A DNA stretch of 21,141 nucleotides from UBA1724 sp963621575 (GTDB taxonomy: Bacteria; Verrucomicrobiota; Lentisphaeria; Oligosphaerales; Oligosphaeraceae). A model generated the notes under the pieces. It had not been told where the DNA came from. It saw nothing but the letters and a program-made list of their open reading frames with translations, and did no database searches. The translations under genes were made by a program, and so were the position numbers. The DNA is taken from positions 1-21,141 of the forward strand of contig CAVFEH010000024.1 in assembly GCA_963621575.1 (NCBI GenBank), in the 5' to 3' direction. Positions 13,995 to 21,141 of the stretch are shown here, in pieces (the stretch's first letter is position 1; each line of letters begins with the position of its first letter).

Positions 13995-15359
13995 CTAGGC
14001 GTGGATCTTGGCCAGCAGCTTGGCGGGCAGCTCCTCAATGAGGATGCGCTCCTGCTGCATGGTGTCGCGGTCGCGCACGGTGACCGCGTGGTCGTTCTCG
14101 GAATCGAAATCGTAGGTCACGCAGAAGGGCGTGCCGATTTCGTCCTGGCGGCGATAGCGCTTGCCGATGGAGCCGGTGTCATCATAGTCCGTGCGGATGT
14201 CGTATTCCCGCAGGACATTCTGGATCTTCTTGGCGGGGGCCTCCAGCTTCTTGGAGAGAGGCAGCACCGCGGCCTGCACGGGCGCCAGGCGGGGAGTCAG
14301 ATGCAGCACCACGCGCAGGTCCTCGTCCTTGTCGGCCTTCTTCGTGGCGGCGGTGTCTTCCTCGTAGGCGTTGCACAGCAGCATGAGGCAGATGCGGTCC
14401 AGTCCGCAGGAGGTCTCCACGACGGTGGGGAAGGTGGCCTCCTTGGTCTCGGGATTGAAGACGGAGCAGGCCGCCTTGTCGCCGGAGAACTTTGCGTGCT
14501 GGGACATGTCCCAGGTGCTGCGGTGGTGGATGCCCTCGATTTCGTCCCAGCCGAAGGGGAAGCGGAACTCGATGTCCACGGCCTTCTTGGCGTAGTGGGC
14601 CAGCTTCTCGTGCCAGTGCCAGCGGAGCTTCTCCTCGGGAATCCGGAGGATCTTGGTATAGAAGTTCCAGCGCTCCTTCATCCAGTAGTCGAACCAATCC
14701 ATGGCCTCGCTGTCCTCGCAGAAGAACTCCATCTCCATCTGCATGAATTCGCGGGAGCGGAAGGTGAAGTTCCTGGGGTTGATCTCATTCCGGAAGGCCT
14801 TTCCGGTCTGGGCGATGCCGAAGGGCAGCTGCTTTCTGGTGGCCACGCGGATGGTGTTGAAGTCCACGAAGATGGGCTGGCAGGACTCGGCGCGCAGATA
14901 GGCCTTGTGCTCCTCGTCGAAGACGGGTCCCACGTAGGTCTGCATCATCAGGTTGAACTCGCGGGGCTCGGTCAAGTCGTGGCTGCCGCAGTGGGGGCAC
15001 ACGCCGGGCACGGGCAGCTGGTCCACGCGCCAGCGCTTCTTGCAGACGCGGCAGTCCGTCATCTGGTCGGAGAAGTGGCTCACGTGCCCGGAAGCCCGCC
15101 AGACCTCCGGGTGGCAGATAATCGTGGAGTCCAGGCCGACCACGTTGTCGCGGTCCTCAATCATATACTTCCACCAGGCCCGCTCCACTGCGCGCTTCAG
15201 CGGCGCGCCGTTGGGGCCGTAGTCCCAGAATCCGTTGAATCCACCGTAGATCTCGCTGCTCTGGAAGATGATCCCGCGCCGCTTGCACAGGGACGTGAGC
15301 TTGTTCATGAACTCGGTGGAGTTGACTGCCTGGGTTTCGGCGTTTTCCTCGTTTGCCAT
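13995..15359 (-). CDS. glyS: Glycine--tRNA ligase, class II dimeric type
   Basis: GlyRS charges tRNA(Gly). This 454-residue protein is the homodimeric (alpha2) kind, not the alpha2beta2 kind of E. coli. It begins with the family segment FMNKLTSLCKRRGIIFQSSEIYGG and FWDYGPNGAPLK. It has a zinc knuckle with Cys103, Cys106, Cys121 and Cys124, class II motif 2 (FRNEINPRNFTFRSREFMQMEMEFF, 189-213, where FRNEINPR and REF are the key parts), motif 3 (CGLDRICLMLL, 318-328) and a C-terminal anticodon-binding domain (about 348-454). The ATG at 15359 has AAAGGAA 8 nt upstream, so the frame's upstream extension is not used. It lies 123 nt after pyrC. I saw no T-box or clear promoter in that gap, only a 6-bp hairpin (ACGCCG at 15394, CGGCGT at 15406). 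Confidence 0.97.
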   Translation of the reverse strand: MANEENAETQAVNSTEFMNKLTSLCKRRGIIFQSSEIYGGFNGFWDYGPNGAPLKRAVERAWWKYMIEDRDNVVGLDSTIICHPEVWRASGHVSHFSDQMTDCRVCKKRWRVDQLPVPGVCPHCGSHDLTEPREFNLMMQTYVGPVFDEEHKAYLRAESCQPIFVDFNTIRVATRKQLPFGIAQTGKAFRNEINPRNFTFRSREFMQMEMEFFCEDSEAMDWFDYWMKERWNFYTKILRIPEEKLRWHWHEKLAHYAKKAVDIEFRFPFGWDEIEGIHHRSTWDMSQHAKFSGDKAACSVFNPETKEATFPTVVETSCGLDRICLMLLCNAYEEDTAATKKADKDEDLRVVLHLTPRLAPVQAAVLPLSKKLEAPAKKIQNVLREYDIRTDYDDTGSIGKRYRRQDEIGTPFCVTYDFDSENDHAVTVRDRDTMQQERILIEELPAKLLAKIHA

Positions 15360-15482
15360 TGTTTTGGTTCCTTTGTGTTGAAGCCGGTACCCAACGCCGT
15401 GGTTTCGGCGTCTTCGCCAGACTTGATTGTTCGAATGAAGAAATGGATGGACGCCATGCCCCGCGCACACGTGCGGCGGCCC

Positions 15483-16496
15483 CTACGGCTCCAGGACACG
15501 CCCCCATCCGGGGAAGCCGGTCCAGGGGGAGTTCTTTGCGTAGGAGTGGCGGGGCTCCGGAAGGAGGTTGTCGCCTTCCGGTTCGATGGCGATGGTCTCC
15601 GGGGGGACGGGGATTCCCAGGACGCGTGCGGGGCCCGTGGTGAGGCGCTCCAGGAGGGCGTCCAGAGTCATGAGGCCGGAGTGCACCAGCACACGGTTGC
15701 AGACGGGGAAGGCGGCCTCCAGCCCCAGGACCCCATTGGGCGCCTTGTCGAAGGGCAGCGCCTTCTCCCGGGGTGCGTGAGGCGCGTGGTCCGTGGCGAT
15801 GACGGCGATGGTGCCGGCCGCCACCGCCTGCCGGAGGGCGTCGCGGTCCGCGGCGGTGCGCAGGGGCGGCGCCATCTTGGCGTCGGTTCCCCAGCGCTCC
15901 AGAGCCTCCTGGGTGAGGGCGAGATGATGGGGGGTGGCCTCGCCGGAGACGGGCAATCCGTCCCGGATGGCCTGCTCCAGCAGGGAGACTGCCTCGCGGC
16001 AGGAGAGATGCTGCAGATGATACCGGGCGCCGGTGTCGGCGGCCATCTGGATGTCGCGCTCCACCATGCGGATCTCGCCCTCCCGGGTAGACGCCGGGTC
16101 CTCGCAGTGGTCCACCAGGGGAATCCCCGCCGCAGCCGCCCGCAGGGCCACCTCATGCATGACGCCGGTGTCCTGGGTGGTGGAGCCGTCGTCGGAGAGC
16201 GCCACGGCTCCGGCGTCCTTCAACGCCTGGGCGTCCACGGGCGCCTTTCCGGCGCGGTCCCGGGTCATGCAGCCGCAGAGAAGCACGCGGCAGTGTCCTT
16301 TCCGGTCGAAGAGCTCCCGCAATTCCCGGAGGCGCCCCGGGGAATCCGGGGGCGGCAGGGTATTGGGCATGGCCAGGACCGTGCGGAAACCGCCGGCGAC
16401 GGCGGCGCGGGTCTCGTGGTCGATGTCGCCCTTGTGGGTCTGTCCGGGCTCCCTCAGGTGCACGTGGATGTCAATGAACGCGGGGACGGTGAGCAT
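15483..16496 (-). CDS. pyrC: Dihydroorotase (short form)
   Basis: Dihydroorotase cyclises carbamoyl-aspartate to dihydroorotate in pyrimidine synthesis. The barrel motifs are present: the HVH metal pair (His11, His13) in DIHVHLREPGQ, MPNT (43-46), SDDGS (101-105) as in the bacterial class with an aspartate ligand, His130 in DHCED, HLQHLS (160-165), EATPHHL (186-192) and TDHAPH (235-240). The C-terminus keeps AKNSPWTG, equivalent to the family's SKNTPF. At 337 residues it is about 90 shorter than usual. The N-terminal beta-sandwich segment that normally precedes PxxIDxHVHLR is missing, and the rest of the sandwich is shortened. The ATG at 16496 lies 15 nt after mgtE. The only Shine-Dalgarno-like sequence, GGAGG, is about 18 nt upstream. 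Confidence 0.9.
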   Translation of the reverse strand: MLTVPAFIDIHVHLREPGQTHKGDIDHETRAAVAGGFRTVLAMPNTLPPPDSPGRLRELRELFDRKGHCRVLLCGCMTRDRAGKAPVDAQALKDAGAVALSDDGSTTQDTGVMHEVALRAAAAGIPLVDHCEDPASTREGEIRMVERDIQMAADTGARYHLQHLSCREAVSLLEQAIRDGLPVSGEATPHHLALTQEALERWGTDAKMAPPLRTAADRDALRQAVAAGTIAVIATDHAPHAPREKALPFDKAPNGVLGLEAAFPVCNRVLVHSGLMTLDALLERLTTGPARVLGIPVPPETIAIEPEGDNLLPEPRHSYAKNSPWTGFPGWGRVLEP

Positions 16497-16511
16497 CGTC
16501 GTGCCGGGGGG

Positions 16512-17855
16512 CTAGCCTCCCATGAGGTGTGGAAGCAGATGGGTGGCGATGCTGAAGTAGATCAGCAGGGTGAAGAGGTCCACCACGGTGGTGAGGATGG
16601 GACTGGCCATGAGGGCGGGGTCCAGGCGGCAGAGCTTGGCGCCAATGGGAAGCGCGGCGCCCAGCACCTTCGCCACCACCACCGTCATAAACAGCGTCAG
16701 GTTCACGACCAGATTCACCTGCCACTCCGCCTGGCGGAAGATCGCGATGCGCAGGAAGTTCACCGAGGCCAGGATGCTGGCGCACAGCAGACCCACGCGC
16801 AGCTCCTTCCAGAAGACCTTCAGCCAGTCCTTCAACTCCACCTCGCCCATGGCCAGCCCGCGCACCATCAGGGTGCTGGACTGGTTGCCGGAGTTGCCGC
16901 CCGTGTCCATCAGCATGGGGATGAATGCCGTGAGCATCACCAGATGGCTCAGCAGCTCGGTGTAGTGGCTGATGAGGCTGGCGGTGAAAGTGGCCGAGAC
17001 CATCAGAATCAACAGCCACAGAATGCGGTTCTTGGCCAGCTCCCACACGGAGGAGTCCAAATACCCCTTCTCCGCGTGCTGCATACCAGCCAACCGCTCC
17101 AGATCCTCCGTCTGCTCGTCTTCAATGACGTCGATGATGTCGTCGACCGTGATGATGCCCACGATGCGGGACTCCAGGTCCAGCACCGGCATGGCGATCA
17201 GGTCGTATTTTTTGAAGTCCTGCGCCACCAGCTCCTGGTCCTCGGTGGTGGTGGCGTAGACGAAGTCGGTGCTCATGATATCCCGGATCAGGGTCTCGTC
17301 CTTGCTCGTGAGGATCTCGCGGAGGGAGACGATTCCGGTCAGGTGCGTGGAGGCGTCCACCACATAGCAGGTGTAAATGGTCTCCTTCTCGATTCCGGAG
17401 GAGCGGATGTAGGCGATGGCCTCCCGGCAGGTCTGGGTCTCGAAGAGCCGGACGAACTCCACGGTCATCAGGCTGCCGGCGGAGTTGTCGGGATACTTCA
17501 GGAAGATGTTGATGAGCTTGCGGGTCTCGGGGTCGGCCTTGGCCAGGATGTTCCGGACCATGTCGCTGGGCAGCTCGTCCAGGAAGTCCACCGCGTCGTC
17601 CAAATACATCTCCTCCACCAGGAGACGGGCCTCCTCGCTGGTGAGCTGGCGGGCGATGGCGTTGTGGTCGTTGGCGTCCAGATAGGCGAACACCTCGGCG
17701 GCCAGGTCCTTGTTCATCAGACGGAAGACCCGGATCATGTCCGCGGTGTCCATCTCGCCCATCTCGTTGGCGATGTCCACCGGGTTCATCTCCCGGAGGG
17801 TGCGCTGGATCTCCGCCAGGTTCCCCTTGGATAGCAGTTCTTCGAGTTTTTCCAT
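16512..17855 (-). CDS. mgtE: Magnesium transporter MgtE
   Basis: MgtE is a dimeric Mg2+ channel gated by intracellular Mg2+. The 447-residue protein has the N-terminal superhelical domain (about 1-125, with MNPVDIANEM), a pair of CBS domains (about 126-250, from SAGSLMTVEFV through VVDASTHLTGIVSLREIL to MPVLDLESRIVGIITVDDI), a connecting helix, and five membrane helices (about 278-442). The pore motif MDTGGNSGNQSSTL (316-329) and the last-helix segment MASPILTTVVDLFTLLIYF are clear. Length is normal. It runs into pyrC with a 15-nt gap. The ATG at 17855 has no clear Shine-Dalgarno sequence. No M-box-type leader was recognised upstream. Confidence 0.96.
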   Translation of the reverse strand: MEKLEELLSKGNLAEIQRTLREMNPVDIANEMGEMDTADMIRVFRLMNKDLAAEVFAYLDANDHNAIARQLTSEEARLLVEEMYLDDAVDFLDELPSDMVRNILAKADPETRKLINIFLKYPDNSAGSLMTVEFVRLFETQTCREAIAYIRSSGIEKETIYTCYVVDASTHLTGIVSLREILTSKDETLIRDIMSTDFVYATTTEDQELVAQDFKKYDLIAMPVLDLESRIVGIITVDDIIDVIEDEQTEDLERLAGMQHAEKGYLDSSVWELAKNRILWLLILMVSATFTASLISHYTELLSHLVMLTAFIPMLMDTGGNSGNQSSTLMVRGLAMGEVELKDWLKVFWKELRVGLLCASILASVNFLRIAIFRQAEWQVNLVVNLTLFMTVVVAKVLGAALPIGAKLCRLDPALMASPILTTVVDLFTLLIYFSIATHLLPHLMGG

Positions 17856-17921
17856 GGTTCCGCAGACAGCGACGGCGGCGCGCGGTGCGCCGGGACGCCA
17901 TCGGAAGGCAGGGGTTCCGGG

Positions 17922-18716
17922 TTAGTGGGCTCCGGGGAGCCACCGCATCGCCATCCATCCGAGGGCGAGCAGGAAGAGGATAAACGCCCCCAGGAAGCAG
18001 AGGGTGAGGACGTAGGAGGTCTGGCGTTCCCGGCGGCGGTTCCGGTTATGGAGGCTCACCTCCTCGACGGAAAGCACCACCGGCGCCCGCTTCTCGGCAA
18101 TGTCGATGTATTCCACCTCCACCGGGAAGCCGGCCAGCGCCACGGAATCCCCCGTCTTCAACAGGACGGCGCCATCCACGTGCTCGCCGTTCACATCCAG
18201 CTCCAGCATGGAGTTCACCGCCGCCACGGAAATGCTGGTGCCGCGCACGGTGAAATGCGCGTGGAAGCGGGAGATGTCGCCCTCCCGGACGGTCACGTAG
18301 TTGTCCCGGGAGGCGCCCACGGTATTGACGCCCTCCCAGAGGGTGCCGCGATGCTCCTTGCCATCCGAGCCGACCCACTTCAGGCGATAGTGGGAAGGCA
18401 CGCCGCGCTCGCCAAAGGCGAAGAAGAGCATTCCGAAGCGGATGATGCTTCCGTCGTAGAGAGCGGCGCTCTTGACCTTCTGGCCGTCCTGGATAATGCC
18501 GGCGCGGGAGCCGTTGTCATAGATGGTCCAGCCGCCGCCGATGTTCTCCTGGACATAGAAGTGCATCCGGGAAATGCTGGTCTCGGCAAGGCTCTTCAGG
18601 CAGACCTCGCACTGGGAGGAACGCCCGAAGTAGATCTTGCTGTGGGAGGGGAATGCGCCCGTACTGCACTGCGTCAGTTCCTTACCCGTGGAATCGTAGA
18701 TTCTGCAGATTGGCAT
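17922..18716 (-). CDS. Membrane-anchored protein with two FHA domains
   Basis: The 264-residue protein carries two forkhead-associated domains, which bind phosphothreonine peptides. The first (about 27-100) has GRSS (31-34), SRMH (49-52) and DNGS (67-70). The second (about 130-205) has SRFH (149-152) and NG (176-177), but its GR pair is replaced by GASRDN. A basic stretch NRNRRRERQ (224-232) is followed by one C-terminal membrane helix (about 234-256), so the FHA domains should face the cytoplasm. The ATG at 18716 has AGGAGA 9 nt upstream. It sits between proS and mgtE with no kinase gene in view, so its partner is unknown. I cannot give a specific function. Confidence 0.8.
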   Translation of the reverse strand: MPICRIYDSTGKELTQCSTGAFPSHSKIYFGRSSQCEVCLKSLAETSISRMHFYVQENIGGGWTIYDNGSRAGIIQDGQKVKSAALYDGSIIRFGMLFFAFGERGVPSHYRLKWVGSDGKEHRGTLWEGVNTVGASRDNYVTVREGDISRFHAHFTVRGTSISVAAVNSMLELDVNGEHVDGAVLLKTGDSVALAGFPVEVEYIDIAEKRAPVVLSVEEVSLHNRNRRRERQTSYVLTLCFLGAFILFLLALGWMAMRWLPGAH

Positions 18717-18806
18717 GGTGCGTTTCTCCTGGTGGCGGGGACTTGCACCCCCCCGCGGAACGCCGCGCGTTGCGCAGAGGGACGGACGGATCAATGGACT
18801 GCGAAA

Positions 18807-20549
18807 TCAGGGACGGTTCAGCTCCTGGAGCGCCTGGCGGATCTCGTCCTGCAGGAAGGCGGCCAGGCCCTCCTGCGGGAGCATCTTGCTCTCCTTGCCC
18901 CAGTCACGGTGCTTGAACTCCACCTGCCCCTCGGCGAGGGTCTTCGGGGAGACCACCACGCGCAGCGGAATGCCCATCAGGTCGGCGTCGGCGAAGGCGC
19001 TGCCCGCCTTCTCGCCGCGGTCGTCCAGAAGGGCCTCCACGCCGGCGGCCTGCAAATCCGCATAGAGCTTCTCACAAGCGTCCCTCACCGCAGGCTCGTT
19101 GTACTTCAGGCCGATGATGTGCACCTGGTAGGGCGCGATGGACATGGGCCACACGGGGCCGTAGTCGTCATGGCACTGCTCCACAATGGCCGCCATGGAA
19201 CGGCCCACGCCAATGCCGTAGCACCCCATGACCATGGGCTTGGCCTTGCCGTCCACATCCAGGTAGTTGCACCCCATGGGCACGGAGTACTTGGTGCCCA
19301 GCTGGAAGATGTTCCCGATCTCGATGCCGTGCAGCATCTTCAGGGGGGCGCCGTCCACGGGGGAGGGATCGCCGTCGCGCACGCAGGCGATGTCCGCCAC
19401 GATGACGTGCCCGGGGTCCTTCATGTCGCGCTTGAAATTGAAGTTCTTGCAGTGGAACTCCTCTTCGTTGGCGCCCACCACCAGGTTCGGGGAGTTCACC
19501 ACGGAGGGATCCACCACCGCGCGGAACTTGGTGACGTCCAGGCCGTAGAGGGAGGCGTATCCGGGGACCGCGCCGGCCTCCCGGATGAGCTCGTCGCCCG
19601 CGAAGGCCAGGCCGCTGTCCTTCACGACCTTGGCCAGCTTGGTCTCGTTGACCTCCAGGTCGCCGCGGATGTTCACGAAGACCAGATGGCCCTGGGAATC
19701 CCGGTAGAAGACGGCCTTGCAGGTGTGCGCGGCGTCCACGCCCAGGTAGGCGGCCACGTCGGCGATGGTCTTGGAGTGGGGAGTGCGCACCTTCTCGATG
19801 GGGAGCGCCTCCTCCTGGGGATATTGCAGATTGGCGCAGGCCACCTCGCGGTTGGCCTGGTAGTTGCCGTTGGGGGAGATGAAGAGGGTGTCCTCGCCGC
19901 AGTCGGCGATGGCCATGAACTCGTCGGAGCGGTTGCCGCCGAAGATGCCGGAGTCCGCCTGGATCGCGACGAAGTCCCGGAAGCCGATGCGCTTGAAGAT
20001 GCGGGTGTAGGCCTTGTGGCAGACGGCGTAGTATTTTTCCAGATCCTCCTGGGAGACATGGAAGCTGTAGGCGTCCTTCATGGTGAACTCGCGGGTCCGG
20101 ATGAGTCCCGCGCGGGGGCGCGCCTCGTCGCGGTACTTGGTCTGGATCTGGTAGACCATGAAGGGCAGCTGCTTGTAGCTGCTCACGTTGGCGCGCACCG
20201 CGTGCACGCAGGCCTCCTCGTGGGTCATGCCCAGCATCATGTCCTTGCCGTTGCGGTCCTTGAAACGCAGAAGCTCCGCGCCGACACTCTCCCAGCGGCC
20301 GCTCTGCTGCCACAACTCCGCCGGCAACGCCACCGGCATCAGCATCTCCTGGCCGCCAATGGCGTCCATCTCCTCGCGGATGATCTGCTCAATCTTCCGC
20401 GTGATCCGCTGACCCAACGGCAGCAAGGTGAAAATGCCGGCGGAAACCGGCAGGCAATAACCGCCGCGGGCGAGGAACTTATGGCTGACGGTCTGGGCGT
20501 CCCGGGGGGCTTCCCGGAGGCGCTGTCCAATCATCTTGGAAAGTCTCAT
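18807..20549 (-). CDS. proS: Proline--tRNA ligase, bacterial type with editing domain
   Basis: ProRS charges tRNA(Pro). The 580-residue protein has the bacterial architecture: the catalytic core with LLPLG, motif 2 (KYRDEARPRAGLIRTREFTMKDAYSF, 138-163, with RDE and RTREF as key parts), an inserted YbaK-like editing domain (about 225-390) with the important Lys278 in HTCKAVFY that hydrolyses Ala-tRNA(Pro), motif 3 (MGCYGIGVGRSM, 441-452), and the anticodon domain. The start MRLSKMIGQRLREAP matches the family N-terminus, so ATG 20549 is preferred although no Shine-Dalgarno sequence precedes it; the upstream sequence is instead AT-rich (ATTTTTGTTTTG). It is the first gene after the 356-bp gap that follows coaX. 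Confidence 0.97.
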   Translation of the reverse strand: MRLSKMIGQRLREAPRDAQTVSHKFLARGGYCLPVSAGIFTLLPLGQRITRKIEQIIREEMDAIGGQEMLMPVALPAELWQQSGRWESVGAELLRFKDRNGKDMMLGMTHEEACVHAVRANVSSYKQLPFMVYQIQTKYRDEARPRAGLIRTREFTMKDAYSFHVSQEDLEKYYAVCHKAYTRIFKRIGFRDFVAIQADSGIFGGNRSDEFMAIADCGEDTLFISPNGNYQANREVACANLQYPQEEALPIEKVRTPHSKTIADVAAYLGVDAAHTCKAVFYRDSQGHLVFVNIRGDLEVNETKLAKVVKDSGLAFAGDELIREAGAVPGYASLYGLDVTKFRAVVDPSVVNSPNLVVGANEEEFHCKNFNFKRDMKDPGHVIVADIACVRDGDPSPVDGAPLKMLHGIEIGNIFQLGTKYSVPMGCNYLDVDGKAKPMVMGCYGIGVGRSMAAIVEQCHDDYGPVWPMSIAPYQVHIIGLKYNEPAVRDACEKLYADLQAAGVEALLDDRGEKAGSAFADADLMGIPLRVVVSPKTLAEGQVEFKHRDWGKESKMLPQEGLAAFLQDEIRQALQELNRP

Positions 20550-20843
20550 GGCAAAACAAAAATGCGCAAAAGCAAAAGACGGAAACGCCCCAAAGGGAGG
20601 GCGGCGACTCCCCGCCGAAAAAGAGAAAAGGAGTCACAGAACACGGCCCCGACAGCACTTCTTGCACTGGGGCGGACATCACGGTCATGCATACGCGCGT
20701 ACGCGCAGGCGCAGACACGGGGAAAATATACCCCTTCCAAGAAAGCCCCGTCGCCCAAAAATCCGCCGCCTCAGGTCCCCGCCCCCAAGGGCCAGACTCC
20801 TCCCGTTTCCACTCGGCGGACCCGGACACGGCCCGGGAAACCC
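20550..20843 (-). promoter_or_regulatory. Gene-free proS upstream region with possible -10 box and palindromes
   Basis: No convincing gene lies here. On the minus strand TATATT (20730-20725) within GGGG-AAAATATA-CCCC (20719-20734, plus strand) could be a -10 box for proS, though no good -35 is seen. That would give a leader of about 170 nt. Two overlapping palindromes, TACGCGCGTA (20692-20701) and GCGCGTACGCGC (20695-20706), follow about 20 nt downstream of the possible -10. A short GC hairpin (GGCGG to CCGCC) precedes proS. I recognise no T-box or riboswitch. Confidence 0.3.
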
Positions 20844-20865
20844 CGGGCGCAGTCTCTTGCGCCCG
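20844..20865 (-). terminator. Hairpin downstream of coaX, possible terminator
   Basis: CGGGCGCA (20844-20851) and TGCGCCCG (20858-20865) form a perfect 8-bp stem with a 6-nt loop, 40 nt after the coaX stop. On the minus strand it is followed by GGGTTT and a second small stem (CCCGGG-GTTT-CCCGGG form), not by a good U-tract, so termination here would be inefficient or Rho-assisted. Confidence 0.45.
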
Positions 20866-20905
20866 ACAAGCCGACGACATCACCGGGGACGGCGGCCCGG
20901 AAGGG

Positions 20906-21141
20906 TCATTTTGCGGCAAGGGAGACTCCCAGGAGAGTCAAGGGGACGGGTGCCAGTTCGACGCCGAGTTCCCCGGGGAGATATTTCACGAAGAAAGGCG
21001 CGTCGCCGCCAGTGAACCAGACGCGGCACCCCGCCATGTCGGCGTGGGCGCGGGTGGCGCGGACAATCCGTTCGGCGGCCCCCAGGATTCCCAAGTCCAC
21101 GCCATTTCGGATGCCGTCTTCGGTGGAGCGCCCCAGGGGAT
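20906..21141 (-). CDS. coaX: Type III pantothenate kinase, C-terminal part
   Basis: The gene runs off the right edge; only the last 78 codons are present. They read GRSTEDGIRNGVDLGILGAA, then a helix, then VWFTGGDAPFF, and end LAPVPLTLLGVSLAAK. This matches the C-terminal third of CoaX, where GRxTxxAIxxG, TGG and the final PxLTLxGL are conserved. CoaX phosphorylates pantothenate in the first step of coenzyme A synthesis. The N-terminal ATP-binding and catalytic residues lie outside the window, so integrity cannot be judged. Confidence 0.8.
   Translation of the reverse strand, partial: PLGRSTEDGIRNGVDLGILGAAERIVRATRAHADMAGCRVWFTGGDAPFFVKYLPGELGVELAPVPLTLLGVSLAAK

Noticed and set aside
15360..15470. 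A 37-residue N-terminal extension of glyS
   Set aside because: The extension does not look like GlyRS, and a good AAAGGAA site precedes the ATG at 15359.
13881..17834. A plus-strand open frame of 1317 codons opposite glyS, pyrC and mgtE
   Set aside because: It is antisense to three clearly recognisable genes, its product is a Gly/His/Val-rich sequence with no domain, and high GC at third codon positions opens such frames by itself.
20479..20919. A minus-strand open frame of 146 codons spanning the coaX-proS gap
   Set aside because: It overlaps the ends of both genes in another frame, contains the hairpin and promoter-like elements, and shows no domain-like pattern.
1..21141. CRISPR arrays, rRNA or tRNA genes, complete insertion sequences
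   Set aside because: None was seen on reading the window: no regularly spaced repeats, no rRNA-like sequence, no transposase motifs.

Overview
The window is a GC-rich, gene-dense stretch of bacterial chromosome. All 18 genes or gene fragments that I can support lie on the minus strand, so transcription runs from the right edge to the left. Apolipoprotein N-acyltransferase (Lnt), an ExbB/ExbD pair and a signal-peptide-bearing outer-membrane beta-barrel ending in Phe show a two-membrane (diderm) cell. The mix of families (dimeric GlyRS with a Cys4 zinc site, ProRS with an editing insertion, a TorF-like porin, nusA-infB-rbfA without rimP) would fit the PVC superphylum, perhaps Lentisphaerota or Kiritimatiellota. 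That placement is an impression, not a result.

Layout in the direction of transcription: the 3' end of coaX (type III pantothenate kinase) enters at the right edge. A 356-bp gap follows, then proS, a double-FHA membrane protein, mgtE, a short dihydroorotase (pyrC), glyS and a strong terminator. Next come a CtpA-like S41 protease, dapB and rodA, closed by a weaker hairpin. A single porin-like gene follows, with its own promoter region and a clear terminator. The leftmost block is one long head-to-tail cluster: nusA, infB, rbfA, an HPr-like gene, rsmA/ksgA, exbB, exbD and lnt. Four junctions from the HPr-like gene to exbD overlap or nearly touch. At the left edge, in markedly more AT-rich DNA, is the first part of a type I restriction subunit (hsdR) that stops dead inside an inverted repeat.

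How the genes work together: the leftmost cluster couples transcription elongation (NusA), translation initiation (IF-2) and 30S maturation (RbfA, RsmA) to envelope energetics and lipoprotein acylation (ExbB/D, Lnt). The right half holds tRNA charging (ProS, GlyS), Mg2+ uptake, pyrimidine and lysine/diaminopimelate synthesis, and cell-wall elongation (RodA).

Most of the window is ordinary housekeeping DNA and I see no clear novel defence or mobile system. The most interesting signals are regulatory. The nusA leader has a perfect GAAC-N4-GTTC palindrome over its likely -35 box, followed by a textbook intrinsic terminator about 30 nt before the nusA start. Other points of note are an HPr-like protein with altered residues beside its histidine, an IF-2 with non-canonical GTPase motifs, a dihydroorotase lacking the usual N-terminal segment, and the truncated hsdR next to its hairpin.
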